Source of the DNA: Streptomyces niveus
Lineage (GTDB): Bacteria; Actinomycetota; Actinomycetes; Streptomycetales; Streptomycetaceae
Assembly (NCBI RefSeq): GCF_001723055.1
Contig: NZ_MDCR01000065.1
Coordinates: 1 to 61,240, forward strand
Length of the DNA stretch: 61,240 nucleotides
Reading direction: 5' to 3'
Shown: piece after piece, positions 33,510 to 41,697 of the stretch
Layout of the letters: each line of letters opens with the position of its first letter
Numbering within the stretch: the stretch's first letter is position 1
The notes under the pieces: model-generated
The model's database searches: none
What the model was told of the DNA's origin: nothing
Seen by the model: only the letters and a program-made list of their open reading frames with translations
Program-made: the position numbers and the translations under genes

Positions 33510-34624
33510 AGGTTCTCTCCCAGCTCGTTCACGGCGGAGACGATTCGCTCCAGGTCGGACTCGGACAGCGAGGGGTGCACGGGCAGCGAGACGACCTCGG
33601 CGGCGGCCCGCTCGGTCTCCGGCAGCTCCCAGTTGCGTCCGGCCTTCTGGTCCGGCTCCCAGAACGGCCGCAGCCGGTGGATGGGGGTCGGGTAGTACAC
33701 GGCGTTGCCGACGCCCGCCTCGGTGAGCTTCGCCATCGCGGCGTCGCGGTCCCCGGTGATCCGGACGGTGTACTGGTGGTAGACGTGGTACGCGCCGTCG
33801 GCGACCGGGGGTGTCACCACGCCGGGCGCGGTGATGTTCTCGGTGAGGTACGCGGCGTTGGCGCGGCGCTGCTCGGTCCAGCCGCCGAGCTTGCTGAGCT
33901 GTACGCGGCCGACGGCGGCGGCCACGTCGGTGAGGCGCATGTTGGCGCCGACGATCTCGTTCGCGTACCGCTGCTCCATGCCCTGGTTCCGCAGCAGGCG
34001 CAGGGTGCGGGCGACCTCGGCGTCACCGGTGGAGATCATGCCGCCTTCGAGCGAGTGCATGTTCTTCGTCGGGTAGAAGCTGAAGGTGCCGCCGGAGCCG
34101 AAGGCGCCGACCGGTGTGCCGTGCAGCGACGCGGCGTGCGCCTGGCAGGCGTCCTCCACGACGGCGAGCTTGTGCTTGTCGGCGATGGGCATCAGCTTGT
34201 CCATCGAGGCCGGGTTGCCGTACAGGTGGACCGGCATGATCGCGGCGGTGCGCGGGGTGATCGCGGCCTCGACGGCGGCCGGGTCCAGGCCGAAGTTGCC
34301 GGGCTCGATGTCGGCGAAGACGACGTCGGCGCCGACCAGCCGTACCGCGTTGGCGGAGGCGGCGAACGAGAACGACGGCACGATGACCTCGTCGCCCGGG
34401 CCGATACCGAGGGCGAGCAGCAGCAGGTGGAGCGCCGACGTGCCGGAGTTCACGGCCACGCAGTGGCGGCCGGCGACGAGCTCGGCGAAGCCTTCTTCGA
34501 AGGCGGCCACCTCGGGGCCCTGGACGACCCGGCCGGTGCGCAGTACGCGGACGGCGGCCTCGATCTCTTCTTCCCCGATGACCGGGCGGGCAGCGGGGAT
34601 GGGCTGCACTTCACTGCTCGACAT
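33506..34624 (-). CDS. DegT/DnrJ/EryC1/StrS aminotransferase (WbpE/WlbC-like)
   Basis: PLP-dependent sugar aminotransferase, 372 residues. VNSGTSALHLLLLALGIGPG, VPSFSFAASANAV, VVEDACQAHAA and SFYPTKNMHSLEGGM, with PLP lysine 187, are diagnostic of the family. With the coupled oxidoreductase it would install the 3-amino group on UDP-GlcNAcA. Regiochemistry cannot be read from sequence, so a 4-amino product is possible. The start is an ATG at 34624 behind a near-perfect AAGGAGG nine bases upstream, the strongest ribosome binding site of the locus. It is the first gene of the six-gene minus-strand operon. Confidence 0.9.
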   Translation of the reverse strand: MSSSEVQPIPAARPVIGEEEIEAAVRVLRTGRVVQGPEVAAFEEGFAELVAGRHCVAVNSGTSALHLLLLALGIGPGDEVIVPSFSFAASANAVRLVGADVVFADIEPGNFGLDPAAVEAAITPRTAAIMPVHLYGNPASMDKLMPIADKHKLAVVEDACQAHAASLHGTPVGAFGSGGTFSFYPTKNMHSLEGGMISTGDAEVARTLRLLRNQGMEQRYANEIVGANMRLTDVAAAVGRVQLSKLGGWTEQRRANAAYLTENITAPGVVTPPVADGAYHVYHQYTVRITGDRDAAMAKLTEAGVGNAVYYPTPIHRLRPFWEPDQKAGRNWELPETERAAAEVVSLPVHPSLSESDLERIVSAVNELGENL

Positions 34625-34984
34625 GGACGTCGTCCTCCTTGAAACACCGCGAAAGCTCTCTGTGGCAGAGGCCAGGAGTGCAGCGGGCGTCTCACGAGGC
34701 CGCGTGTACCCATACGGCGCGATGGCCGACGCCCTGCCGAGGAATTGGGACCGCTGTCCCTGTACGGGCCGGTCACCGACCGCAGGTTCCGGGCGGGGAC
34801 TGTCGACGGCTGGGACCGCCAGTCACATTATCAGGGATTTCCGGCGGAATTTCGGCGCTGTTAACCGCCAATCGCATCAATCCCGAAACAAAGAGGCCCG
34901 TACCTGCCACTGGATTCCCAGAGACAGGTACGGGCCGTTCAACCGCCGATCAATCGGCGATCACCAAACGTTCAACTCGATCAC
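34625..34984. other. intergenic region with candidate operon promoter
   Basis: A 360-bp gap between the rne stop and the aminotransferase start. The rne-side hairpin is listed separately. On the minus strand GATAAT (34832-34827) is a fair -10 box. The 11-bp palindrome TTCCGGCGGAA at 34839-34849 lies just upstream, where an operator between -10 and -35 would sit. No matching -35 hexamer is obvious. I found no gene here. Confidence 0.35.
34895..34936 (-). terminator. hairpin downstream of rne
   Basis: GGCCCGTACCTG (34895-34906) pairs with CAGGTACGGGCC (34925-34936). A second small hairpin (CGCCGAT/ATCGGCG at 34944-34959) lies between it and the rne stop at 34985. Together they probably end rne transcription. 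Confidence 0.65.
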
Positions 34985-37900
34985 TCAGCCATCGGTGGAC
35001 ACCGACACCGCCGGAGCGGTCTGCTGCTCGGCCGCAGAGGTCTTCTTGGCCGCGGACTTCGTGGTCGTCTTCTTCGCGGTGGCCTTCTTGGCGGTGGTCT
35101 TCTTGGCCGCCGTCTTCTTCGTGGCCGCCTTCTTGGCCGCGGCCTTCTTGGCGGTCTTTCGAGCCGCCTTCTTGGCCGGAGCTGAAGACTCCGCATTACT
35201 GTCGTCGCCGGACTCGCCGGACTCGCCGGACTCCGCGGACTCACCGGACTCGGTGGAGTCACCGGCGTGTCCCGCCGATTCCGCCGATTGGGCGGACTCC
35301 GCGGAATCCACCACCAGCACGGCCGCTTCCCCGGCGCCCGCCGGCGAACCGGCCGGAGCCGACGCCTTACGGGTCGCCCTGCGGCGCGCCCTCGGCGGCG
35401 TCGCCTCGGACGTCTCCGCGACCGGCGTGTCGGCGACGGGCGTGTCGGCGGCAGGCTCGGGCTGTACCGGCTCCGCCTCCGGCTGCTGCTCGACGACGAC
35501 CTCGGCCGTCTCCTCGGCCCCGCCCGTCTTCGGCGAACCGGCCGGAGCCGTCGCCTTACGGGTGGCCCGGCGGCGGGTACGGCCCTGCGGAGCGGCCTCC
35601 GCCACCTCGGCGTCCGGCTCGGTCACCGGCGCGGACGAGGCGACCGGGGCGGGCGCCTGGGCCTGCTCGGCCGCCGCGGGCTCGGCCGACCTCGGCGAAC
35701 CGGCCGGAGCCGACGCCTTGCGCGACGCCCGGCGGCGCGAACGCCCGCCACGCGCGGCCGTCTCGGCCTCCGCGACACTGCTGTACAGCTCCTCGTCGGG
35801 CACGAACTCCGGCGCGGGCAGCGCCACCGGGGCCGCGGCCTCCGCCGCCACCTCGGCCTCGGACTCGGATTCCGACTGCGACTCCGCGTCCGTCAGGACA
35901 TCGGCGGCCGTCTCGTGCTCGTGGTCCGCGCCGGACCCGCCACGGCGCTTCTTCGCGCGCTTGCCGGTACCGCCGGCGTTGCCACCGCCGCCACCGGAGC
36001 CGGTCGGCTGCTCCATGTGCACGATCACGCCACGCCCGTTGCAGTGGACGCAGGTCTCGGAGAACGACTCCAGCAGACCCTGGCCCACCCGCTTACGGGT
36101 CATCTGGACCAGGCCCAGCGAGGTGACTTCGGCGACCTGATGCTTCGTACGGTCCCGGCCCAGGCACTCCAGCAGCCGCCGCAGCACCAGGTCCCGGTTC
36201 GATTCGAGGACCATGTCGATGAAGTCGATGACGACGATGCCGCCGAGGTCGCGCAGCCGCAGCTGACGCACGATCTCCTCGGCCGCCTCCAGGTTGTTCC
36301 TGGTGACGGTCTCTTCGAGGTTGCCGCCCTGACCGGTGAACTTCCCGGTGTTGACGTCGACCACGATCATGGCCTCGGTCTTGTCGATGACCAGCGAGCC
36401 GCCGCTCGGCAGCCAGACCTTGCGGTCCAGCGCCTTCATCAGCTGCTCGTCGATCCGGTACGACGCGAAGACATCGACCTCGCTCGTCCAGCGGTTCAGC
36501 CGGTCGGACAGGTCGGGCGCCACGTGCGCCACGTAGCCGTGGATGGTCTGCCACGCCTCGTCACCGCTGACGATGACCTTCGTGAAGTCCTCGTTGAAGA
36601 TGTCGCGCACGACCCGGACGGTCATGTCGGGCTCACCGTAGAGAAGGGTCGGGGCGTTGCCGCTCTTCGCCTTCTTCTTGATGTCCTCCCACTGCGACTG
36701 GAGGCGCTCGACGTCGCGGCGCAGCTCGTCCTCGCTCGCGCCCTCGGCGGCCGTACGGACGATGACGCCCGCGTCCTCGGGGACGATCTTCTTCAGGATG
36801 GTCTTCAGCCGCGCCCGCTCGGTGTCGGGGAGCTTGCGGCTGATGCCGGTCATCGAGCCCTCGGGGACGTACACGAGGTAACGGCCGGGGAGCGAGACCT
36901 GGCTGGTCAGACGCGCGCCCTTGTGACCGATCGGGTCCTTCGTCACCTGGACGAGGACCGACTGGCCGGACTTGAGCGCGGTCTCGATACGGCGCGGGCC
37001 GCCCGACATGCCGAGCGCCTCGAAGTTGACCTCACCGGCGTACAGGACGGCGTTGCGCCCCTTGCCGATGTCGACGAACGCGGCCTCCATGGACGGCAGT
37101 ACGTTCTGCACCTTGCCCAGGTAGACGTTGCCGACGTAGCTGGTGGCCTGCTCCTTGTTGACGTAGTGCTCGACGAGCACGTTGTCCTCGAGGACGCCGA
37201 TCTGGGTGCGCTCGCCGCTCTGCCGGACGACCATCACACGCTCGACCGCCTCGCGGCGCGCGAGGAACTCCGCCTCGGTGATGATCGGCACGCGGCGGCG
37301 GCCCTGCTCACGGCCTTCGCGGCGGCGCTGCTTCTTCGCTTCGAGCCGGGTCGAGCCCTTGATGGACTGGACCTCGTCCACGCCGGTGCCGGGCTCGGTG
37401 TCCTTCGCACGGCGCTCGCGCGGCTCGCGGACCTTGACGACCGTACGCTCCGGGTCGTCCACGCCGTTGTTCTCGGTGTCGGAGCCACCGTCACCGCTGC
37501 GACGGCGCCTGCGGCGGCGCCGACGGCTGCTGCTGCTCCCGCCGCCCGACTGGCCGGCGGCTTCGTCGTCGTCCTGCTCGTCGGAGTCGGCGGCGTCCGT
37601 GTCGGACCCGTCCTCGTCGTCGGTGTCGGCGGCGTGCTTCTTGCCGCGGTCCTGGCTCCGCTCGTCCGACGCGTCGTCGGTGTGCTCGTCCGACTGCTCG
37701 TCGCTCTCGGCGGACTCGCCACGGCGACGGCGACGGCCGCCCCTGCGGCGGCGCCGCGACGGACGGTCGAACTCGTCGGAGTCCTCGGCGTCGGAGTCGG
37801 ACTCGTCGCTCTCGGCGGACTGCTCGGTGTCGGGCTCTTCGTCGGCGTCCCGCGCGGCGGGGGCCTGCGCGGGCTCGGCCGCCTCGGCGGGCTCACCACG

Positions 37901-39055
37901 GCGGCGGCGCCGGCGGCGGCCCGCGGGCTCGGGAGCGGGCGCGGCGACGGGCTCGGCCGTCGTCTCGTCCTCGATGTCGAGATCGTCCTCGTCCTCGACA
38001 CCACCGGCGGCGGCCATCGCGGCGGCCGACTCGGGCGTCTGGAACATCGGTTCGGCGAAGACGGGCGCCTGGAAGACGGCCACGGCGGGCCGGGTGGCGC
38101 GCCGGCGCGAGCGCTCGGGCGCCTCGGTCTCCTTGTCCTTCGCGGCGGCCGGCGCCGAGCCGTTGCGCTGCTCGGCCTTCCTGGCCTTGGGCTCGGGGGC
38201 CGTCCGCTCCTCGGCCTCGGGGGTGGGCTCGGGCGAGCCACCGCCCCTGCGGCGGCTCCGGCCACGGGTGGCGGCCTTCTCGGCGGCCTCGACCTGCGCC
38301 TCGTCGGCGGTGATCTGCGTGACGGTGTTCGCGGGCAGCGTCTCGCCCTGCGCCGGTGTCTCGGTGTCGTCGTCCGCCTGGGCCGTGCTGGTGGCCGGCG
38401 CGGTGACCTTACGGGTCGCCCGGCGCCGCGCACGCGGCGGCGCGGCCTCGTCGGCGACGGGCTCGGCGACCGTCTCGGGGGCGGTCTCGACGACCGGCTC
38501 CGGCACGCTCTCGGCGGGCGCGGCGACCTTACGCGTCGCCCGACGGCGGGCACGCGGCGGCGCGGCCTCGTCGGCGACAGCGGCGGATTCGGCGGCCGGC
38601 TCGGCGACCGCGACGGCCTCGGGGGCCGCGGGCTCGACCACGGGGGCGATCACCGGCTCGGCGACCGTCTCGGCGGGCGCGGCGACCTTACGGGTCGCCC
38701 GGCGCCGGGCACGCGGCGGCGCGGCCTCGTCGGCCGTGGGCTCGGCGAGGGTCTCCGGGGCGGCGGCCTCGGGTGCGGGGTCGGCCACGATCTCCACGGG
38801 AGCGGTGGCCTTACGGGTGGCCCGGCGGCGGGCACGCGGCGGCGCGGCCTCGTCGGCGGCAGCGGCGGCGGGCTCGGAGGTCTCCTCCGGCACGCTCGCC
38901 GTGACCTTCGCCCCCTCGGCGGCCTCGGCCGCCGCGGACGGCGGCCCCGCCGGACGCGACGCGGCGCGGCGCCTGCGGCGCGGCGGCAGCGTGTCGCTGG
39001 GGCTGTTCAGTTCTTCTTCGGTCTCCCGGTTCGTACCGGGTTCGTTCTGGGACAT
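34985..39055 (-). CDS. rne: ribonuclease E/G, very long Streptomyces type
   Basis: Endoribonuclease of mRNA decay and rRNA maturation, 1356 residues. The catalytic part occupies about residues 590-1015: an S1-like region (GNVYLGKVQNVLPSMEAAFV), magnesium-binding aspartates in VVDVNTG (about 897) and VIDFIDM (about 948), and the zinc-link CVHC (about 1003). Both flanks are low-complexity. The N-terminal half is acidic/Pro/Ala-rich with four copies of a RRRATRK-type basic motif, and the C-terminal part has three more. The extreme C-terminus is a Lys/Ala/Thr tail like histone H1 (KKAARKTAKKAAAKK). This layout, with the core in the middle, fits the Streptomyces RNase ES group. ATG start, with GGGAGAA upstream. 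Confidence 0.95.
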   Translation of the reverse strand: MSQNEPGTNRETEEELNSPSDTLPPRRRRRAASRPAGPPSAAAEAAEGAKVTASVPEETSEPAAAAADEAAPPRARRRATRKATAPVEIVADPAPEAAAPETLAEPTADEAAPPRARRRATRKVAAPAETVAEPVIAPVVEPAAPEAVAVAEPAAESAAVADEAAPPRARRRATRKVAAPAESVPEPVVETAPETVAEPVADEAAPPRARRRATRKVTAPATSTAQADDDTETPAQGETLPANTVTQITADEAQVEAAEKAATRGRSRRRGGGSPEPTPEAEERTAPEPKARKAEQRNGSAPAAAKDKETEAPERSRRRATRPAVAVFQAPVFAEPMFQTPESAAAMAAAGGVEDEDDLDIEDETTAEPVAAPAPEPAGRRRRRRRGEPAEAAEPAQAPAARDADEEPDTEQSAESDESDSDAEDSDEFDRPSRRRRRGGRRRRRGESAESDEQSDEHTDDASDERSQDRGKKHAADTDDEDGSDTDAADSDEQDDDEAAGQSGGGSSSSRRRRRRRRRSGDGGSDTENNGVDDPERTVVKVREPRERRAKDTEPGTGVDEVQSIKGSTRLEAKKQRRREGREQGRRRVPIITEAEFLARREAVERVMVVRQSGERTQIGVLEDNVLVEHYVNKEQATSYVGNVYLGKVQNVLPSMEAAFVDIGKGRNAVLYAGEVNFEALGMSGGPRRIETALKSGQSVLVQVTKDPIGHKGARLTSQVSLPGRYLVYVPEGSMTGISRKLPDTERARLKTILKKIVPEDAGVIVRTAAEGASEDELRRDVERLQSQWEDIKKKAKSGNAPTLLYGEPDMTVRVVRDIFNEDFTKVIVSGDEAWQTIHGYVAHVAPDLSDRLNRWTSEVDVFASYRIDEQLMKALDRKVWLPSGGSLVIDKTEAMIVVDVNTGKFTGQGGNLEETVTRNNLEAAEEIVRQLRLRDLGGIVVIDFIDMVLESNRDLVLRRLLECLGRDRTKHQVAEVTSLGLVQMTRKRVGQGLLESFSETCVHCNGRGVIVHMEQPTGSGGGGGNAGGTGKRAKKRRGGSGADHEHETAADVLTDAESQSESESEAEVAAEAAAPVALPAPEFVPDEELYSSVAEAETAARGGRSRRRASRKASAPAGSPRSAEPAAAEQAQAPAPVASSAPVTEPDAEVAEAAPQGRTRRRATRKATAPAGSPKTGGAEETAEVVVEQQPEAEPVQPEPAADTPVADTPVAETSEATPPRARRRATRKASAPAGSPAGAGEAAVLVVDSAESAQSAESAGHAGDSTESGESAESGESGESGDDSNAESSAPAKKAARKTAKKAAAKKAATKKTAAKKTTAKKATAKKTTTKSAAKKTSAAEQQTAPAVSVSTDG
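38405..38860. repeat. four dispersed ~50-bp repeats in the 5' half of rne
   Basis: Near-identical blocks lie at about 38405-38455, 38525-38575, 38684-38736 and 38807-38860. All share ACGCGGCGGCGCGGCCTCGT. Each encodes DEAAPPRARRRATRK followed by an Ala/Pro linker. Spacing is irregular (about 115-160 bp), so they look like duplicated protein modules rather than a simple tandem array. Confidence 0.8.
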
Positions 39056-39187
39056 GCGGGCGGTTCTCCCGTCACGCTCCCGGGCGCCACGCCTTCATCC
39101 GGTCCGGCCACGGCCGCGCTGAGGCGCGAATGCCGCCGTCCGGGGCGCGGGCGCCGCACAGGAGCTGTTATGTCTGGGTCGCCGGTT

Positions 39188-39207
39188 CCGTACGCGTTCG
39201 CGTACGG
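39188..39207 (-). promoter_or_regulatory. palindrome in the rne leader region
   Basis: CCGTACGCG-TT-CGCGTACGG, a perfect 9-bp inverted repeat 133-152 bp upstream of the rne ATG. It may form a leader hairpin or an operator. RNase E of Escherichia coli controls its own mRNA through leader structure; whether that applies here is unknown. Confidence 0.35.
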
Positions 39208-39287
39208 CCTGGCGAAAGTCTTCGTGGTCAGCGCGCCGCCCGACCCAGGTGGCTCCCGAGTCAAAGAGCTGCGCCACAACAACCGTC

Positions 39288-40070
39288 CTAGGCGGAAACC
39301 GCACCTTCCGGCGCCTTCGCGGCGGCGGGTCCGGCGGCCGTGGACAGGCCTGCCGTGACTGCCTCGCGGTCGGGCGCGAGCGGGTCGGTCACCGTTCCGG
39401 ACTCCTCGTCGAAGAGCCCCTGCGCCAGCCTGGTCACCGCTGCGGGGACCGGCGGCGCCAGGTCGGCCACAGCTCGGAGACCGGAAAGGACGTCGTCGGG
39501 TCGAACGGCGGGTGTCACGTGCCGAACAACCAGCCGCAGTATCGCACAGCGCTCGGCCCCCGGCCTATCGGCCTGTGGACGAAGCGCCCGCAGGTCGACG
39601 ACGGCGGCCCGTGCGTCGAAGGTGCGCAGGCCGTTCTTCGCGCGCCGTTCGACCTCCACGACCTCGGCGGCCAGGAAGGCGGTCACGGCGCGCTCGGCCT
39701 CTTCGTGCTCCACCCCGTCGAGCCGCAGCTCCCATTCGGAGGCGGTCAGCCGGTCGGCGAGTCCCGAGGTACGGGCCTCGACGGCGTCGATGATGTCGAG
39801 CCCGGTGGGCAGCGACTCGTCGAGCAGCTCACGCAGGGTGGCGGGGTCGCGCGGCGCCGCGAGTGCGATCTCCAGATATTCGGCCTCGCTGCCCGTGCCG
39901 GTGGGTGCGGCATTGGCGTAGCTGACCTTCGGGTGCGGGGTGAAGCCCGCCGAGTACGCCATGGGGACGTCGGCGCGGCGCAGGGCCCGCTCAAAGGCTC
40001 GCTGGAAATCACGGTGGCTGGTGAACCGGAGGCGGCCACGCTTCGTGTAGCGCAGTCGGATGCGCTGCAC
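39288..40070 (-). CDS. DUF2344 (TIGR03936) family protein
   Basis: Function not established; the family is often found with, or fused to, the TIGR03960 radical SAM protein, which lies 3 kb away here. VQRIRLRYTKRGRLRFTSHR, DFQRAFERALRRA, MAYSAGFTPHPKVSYANAAP and SEAEYLEIAL are diagnostic. With the GTG at 40070 it is 260 residues. A CTG at 40112 in the same frame has GAGGAG eight bases upstream and would add 14 residues (GKRQPEGPPPAPA follows the CTG). No ATG, GTG or TTG matches that ribosome binding site, so the true start may be the rare CTG. Confidence 0.85.
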   Translation of the reverse strand: MQRIRLRYTKRGRLRFTSHRDFQRAFERALRRADVPMAYSAGFTPHPKVSYANAAPTGTGSEAEYLEIALAAPRDPATLRELLDESLPTGLDIIDAVEARTSGLADRLTASEWELRLDGVEHEEAERAVTAFLAAEVVEVERRAKNGLRTFDARAAVVDLRALRPQADRPGAERCAILRLVVRHVTPAVRPDDVLSGLRAVADLAPPVPAAVTRLAQGLFDEESGTVTDPLAPDREAVTAGLSTAAGPAAAKAPEGAVSA

Positions 40071-40201
40071 CGCCGGCGCGGGCGGTGGGCCTTCGGGCTG
40101 TCGCTTGCCCAGTGGTTCTTCTCCTCGGTGCGGGGTGCGCGCGGTGGCGCACACCCTCTCAGCGCGCGGCCGACCGGGCGGTCGGCCCCGGAAAACCCGG
40201 C

Positions 40202-41347
40202 TCACACCTGCTTGCGCAGGGAGATCTCGGGTGCGGGTACCGCGCCGGGGACGGTTGTTGTACCTCCCAGCGTACGCGCCCCGTCGAGCGGCGCCTTCAC
40301 AGGCTCGGCTGTGCGGGGCGGACCGGCCAGGGCGCGCCAGGCGTCGCGGCGGACCTGGCGGACCGTTTCCCCCGCGGAGCGCAGCGCGTTCCCGACCGCC
40401 CGGCCGGTCTCGACGGCCGCCTTCCTGGCCGGGGCCCACACGTGGTCGCGCACCGCGTGCCCGACGGGCGTGCAGACGGCGCGGTAGAACCAGCTCACGG
40501 GCTGCCCGACCAGGATCCAGGCCAGCCATTTCAGTGCCCGGCCGATCGCGCGGGAGATCTGTCCGGCGATCCGCCAGGCGACGCCGACCGCGTCGGCGAT
40601 CTCGCGGCCGACGGGGGCGAGGACCGCGCGGTGGAGCCACCGGAGCGGGGTGACGAGCAGGGTGACGAGGAGCCATACGAGCCCGGCCCAGAGGCCGACG
40701 GCGGTCAGGGCGACGCCCTTGGCGATCCCGGTGAGGAGCCAGGCGATGCCGTGGCCGACCGGGGTGAGGACGCTCCGGTAGAGCCACACCACCGGCACCA
40801 CGAGCCCGTAGTGCACCACGGGCACCAGCACGTACCGCCACAGAGCCACCCACGGCCAGACGAACAGCACCTTGCCCAGGAACATCAGCACGGCGCCCAG
40901 GACATGCCCGGTCGGCGTGAGCAACGTCTCGTACAGCCAGGAGCAGAGGATGCCGATGCCGCGCCCGACGGGGGCGAGGACGTTCTCGTACAGCCACACC
41001 GCCGGCACCACGAACCCGTACCGCGCCACGGGCACCAGCACGTACCGCCACAGAGCCACCCACGGCCAGACGAACAGCGCCCTGCCGAGGAACCACCCGA
41101 CCGGGGCGAGCACCGACTCGTACAGCCAGGAGCAGGCCAGGGCGATGCCCCGGCCGACCGGCCGCAGTACGGAGCGGTGCAGCGCCCGCGCCCCGGCGGC
41201 GAGCAGGTCCCACACGAGCCGTACGGGGACGACGAGTACGAGGACGACGACCCGGACCGGGATCCGGATGGCCGTGGTGAGACAGCCCTCACCGGGCTCG
41301 TAGTGCTGGGGTGCCGGCCGTGGGACCGGCGTCTTGTCCAGATCCAT
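40202..41347 (-). CDS. repeat-built hydrophobic protein of unknown function
   Basis: No family recognised. The 381-residue protein is built from repeats of about 70 residues. WPWVALWRYVLVPV occurs twice unchanged, followed by YGxVVPxVWLY, VLxPVGxGI and CSWLYE. Degenerate copies continue towards residue 300. The segments are aromatic and hydrophobic, so membrane association is likely, though several look amphipathic rather than clearly transmembrane. The C-terminal 70 residues are basic and disordered. The ATG at 41347 has only a weak GGGG upstream. It sits between the DUF2344 gene and a divergent hydrolase gene. Confidence 0.7.
   Translation of the reverse strand: MDLDKTPVPRPAPQHYEPGEGCLTTAIRIPVRVVVLVLVVPVRLVWDLLAAGARALHRSVLRPVGRGIALACSWLYESVLAPVGWFLGRALFVWPWVALWRYVLVPVARYGFVVPAVWLYENVLAPVGRGIGILCSWLYETLLTPTGHVLGAVLMFLGKVLFVWPWVALWRYVLVPVVHYGLVVPVVWLYRSVLTPVGHGIAWLLTGIAKGVALTAVGLWAGLVWLLVTLLVTPLRWLHRAVLAPVGREIADAVGVAWRIAGQISRAIGRALKWLAWILVGQPVSWFYRAVCTPVGHAVRDHVWAPARKAAVETGRAVGNALRSAGETVRQVRRDAWRALAGPPRTAEPVKAPLDGARTLGGTTTVPGAVPAPEISLRKQV
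40778..41092. repeat. two near-identical 105-bp direct repeats within the repeat protein gene
   Basis: Copy 1 is at 40778-40882 and copy 2 at 40988-41092, exactly 210 bp apart (70 codons). A central run of more than 50 bp is identical (it includes GGGCACCAGCACGTACCGCC and GCCACCCACGGCCAGACGAA). The DNA-level identity suggests a recent duplication or gene conversion between modules. Confidence 0.85.
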
Positions 41348-41697
41348 GCCCCGAAGGACGCGCCCGGCGCCCGTCCGGCTCCCGCATCGGCACGTGCCAG
41401 GACGTTCGTGCCCGATTCGAGACCGGAAGAGGCCCGGTCCATGATCGGGAACAGGACAGCGGCCGGGAGCGGGGCGCCGGGCCGGGACCTTCGCTGTTGA
41501 TCAAACGCCCCACTCGCGTCGCCCAAATACCGCGCCGCGCCGGTCAGAAGTCGCACGCGAATCGTCAGCGCACCGAAGCAAACCGCCCGAAAGAGCCTTC
41601 TCGCGATCATCGATGACTGTCTGTATTGGATCTAGTGCGATGAGTCACGACCCCTATACGGTCGTAGCGGCATCAACGCCGCAGACATGGAGGATTC
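41348..41697. other. divergent intergenic region, 350 bp
   Basis: It separates the repeat protein gene (minus) from the SGNH hydrolase gene (plus). No open frame looks real. CCTATACGG near 41650 is a possible -10 region for the hydrolase, without a clear -35 box. Nothing else was recognised. Confidence 0.35.

Noticed and set aside
38405..38860. Regularly repeated blocks as a possible CRISPR array
   Set aside because: The repeats are in frame within rne, encode a protein motif, and have irregular spacing and similar spacers.
39095..39304. 69-codon minus-strand frame between rne and the DUF2344 gene
   Set aside because: Arg/Ala-rich with no motif, no clear ribosome binding site, and it contains the leader palindrome. 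More likely rne leader.
35267..39358. 1363-codon plus-strand open frame opposite rne
   Set aside because: It has low-complexity Arg/Gly/Leu/Val composition and mirrors the repeats of rne. The rne frame has all catalytic motifs.
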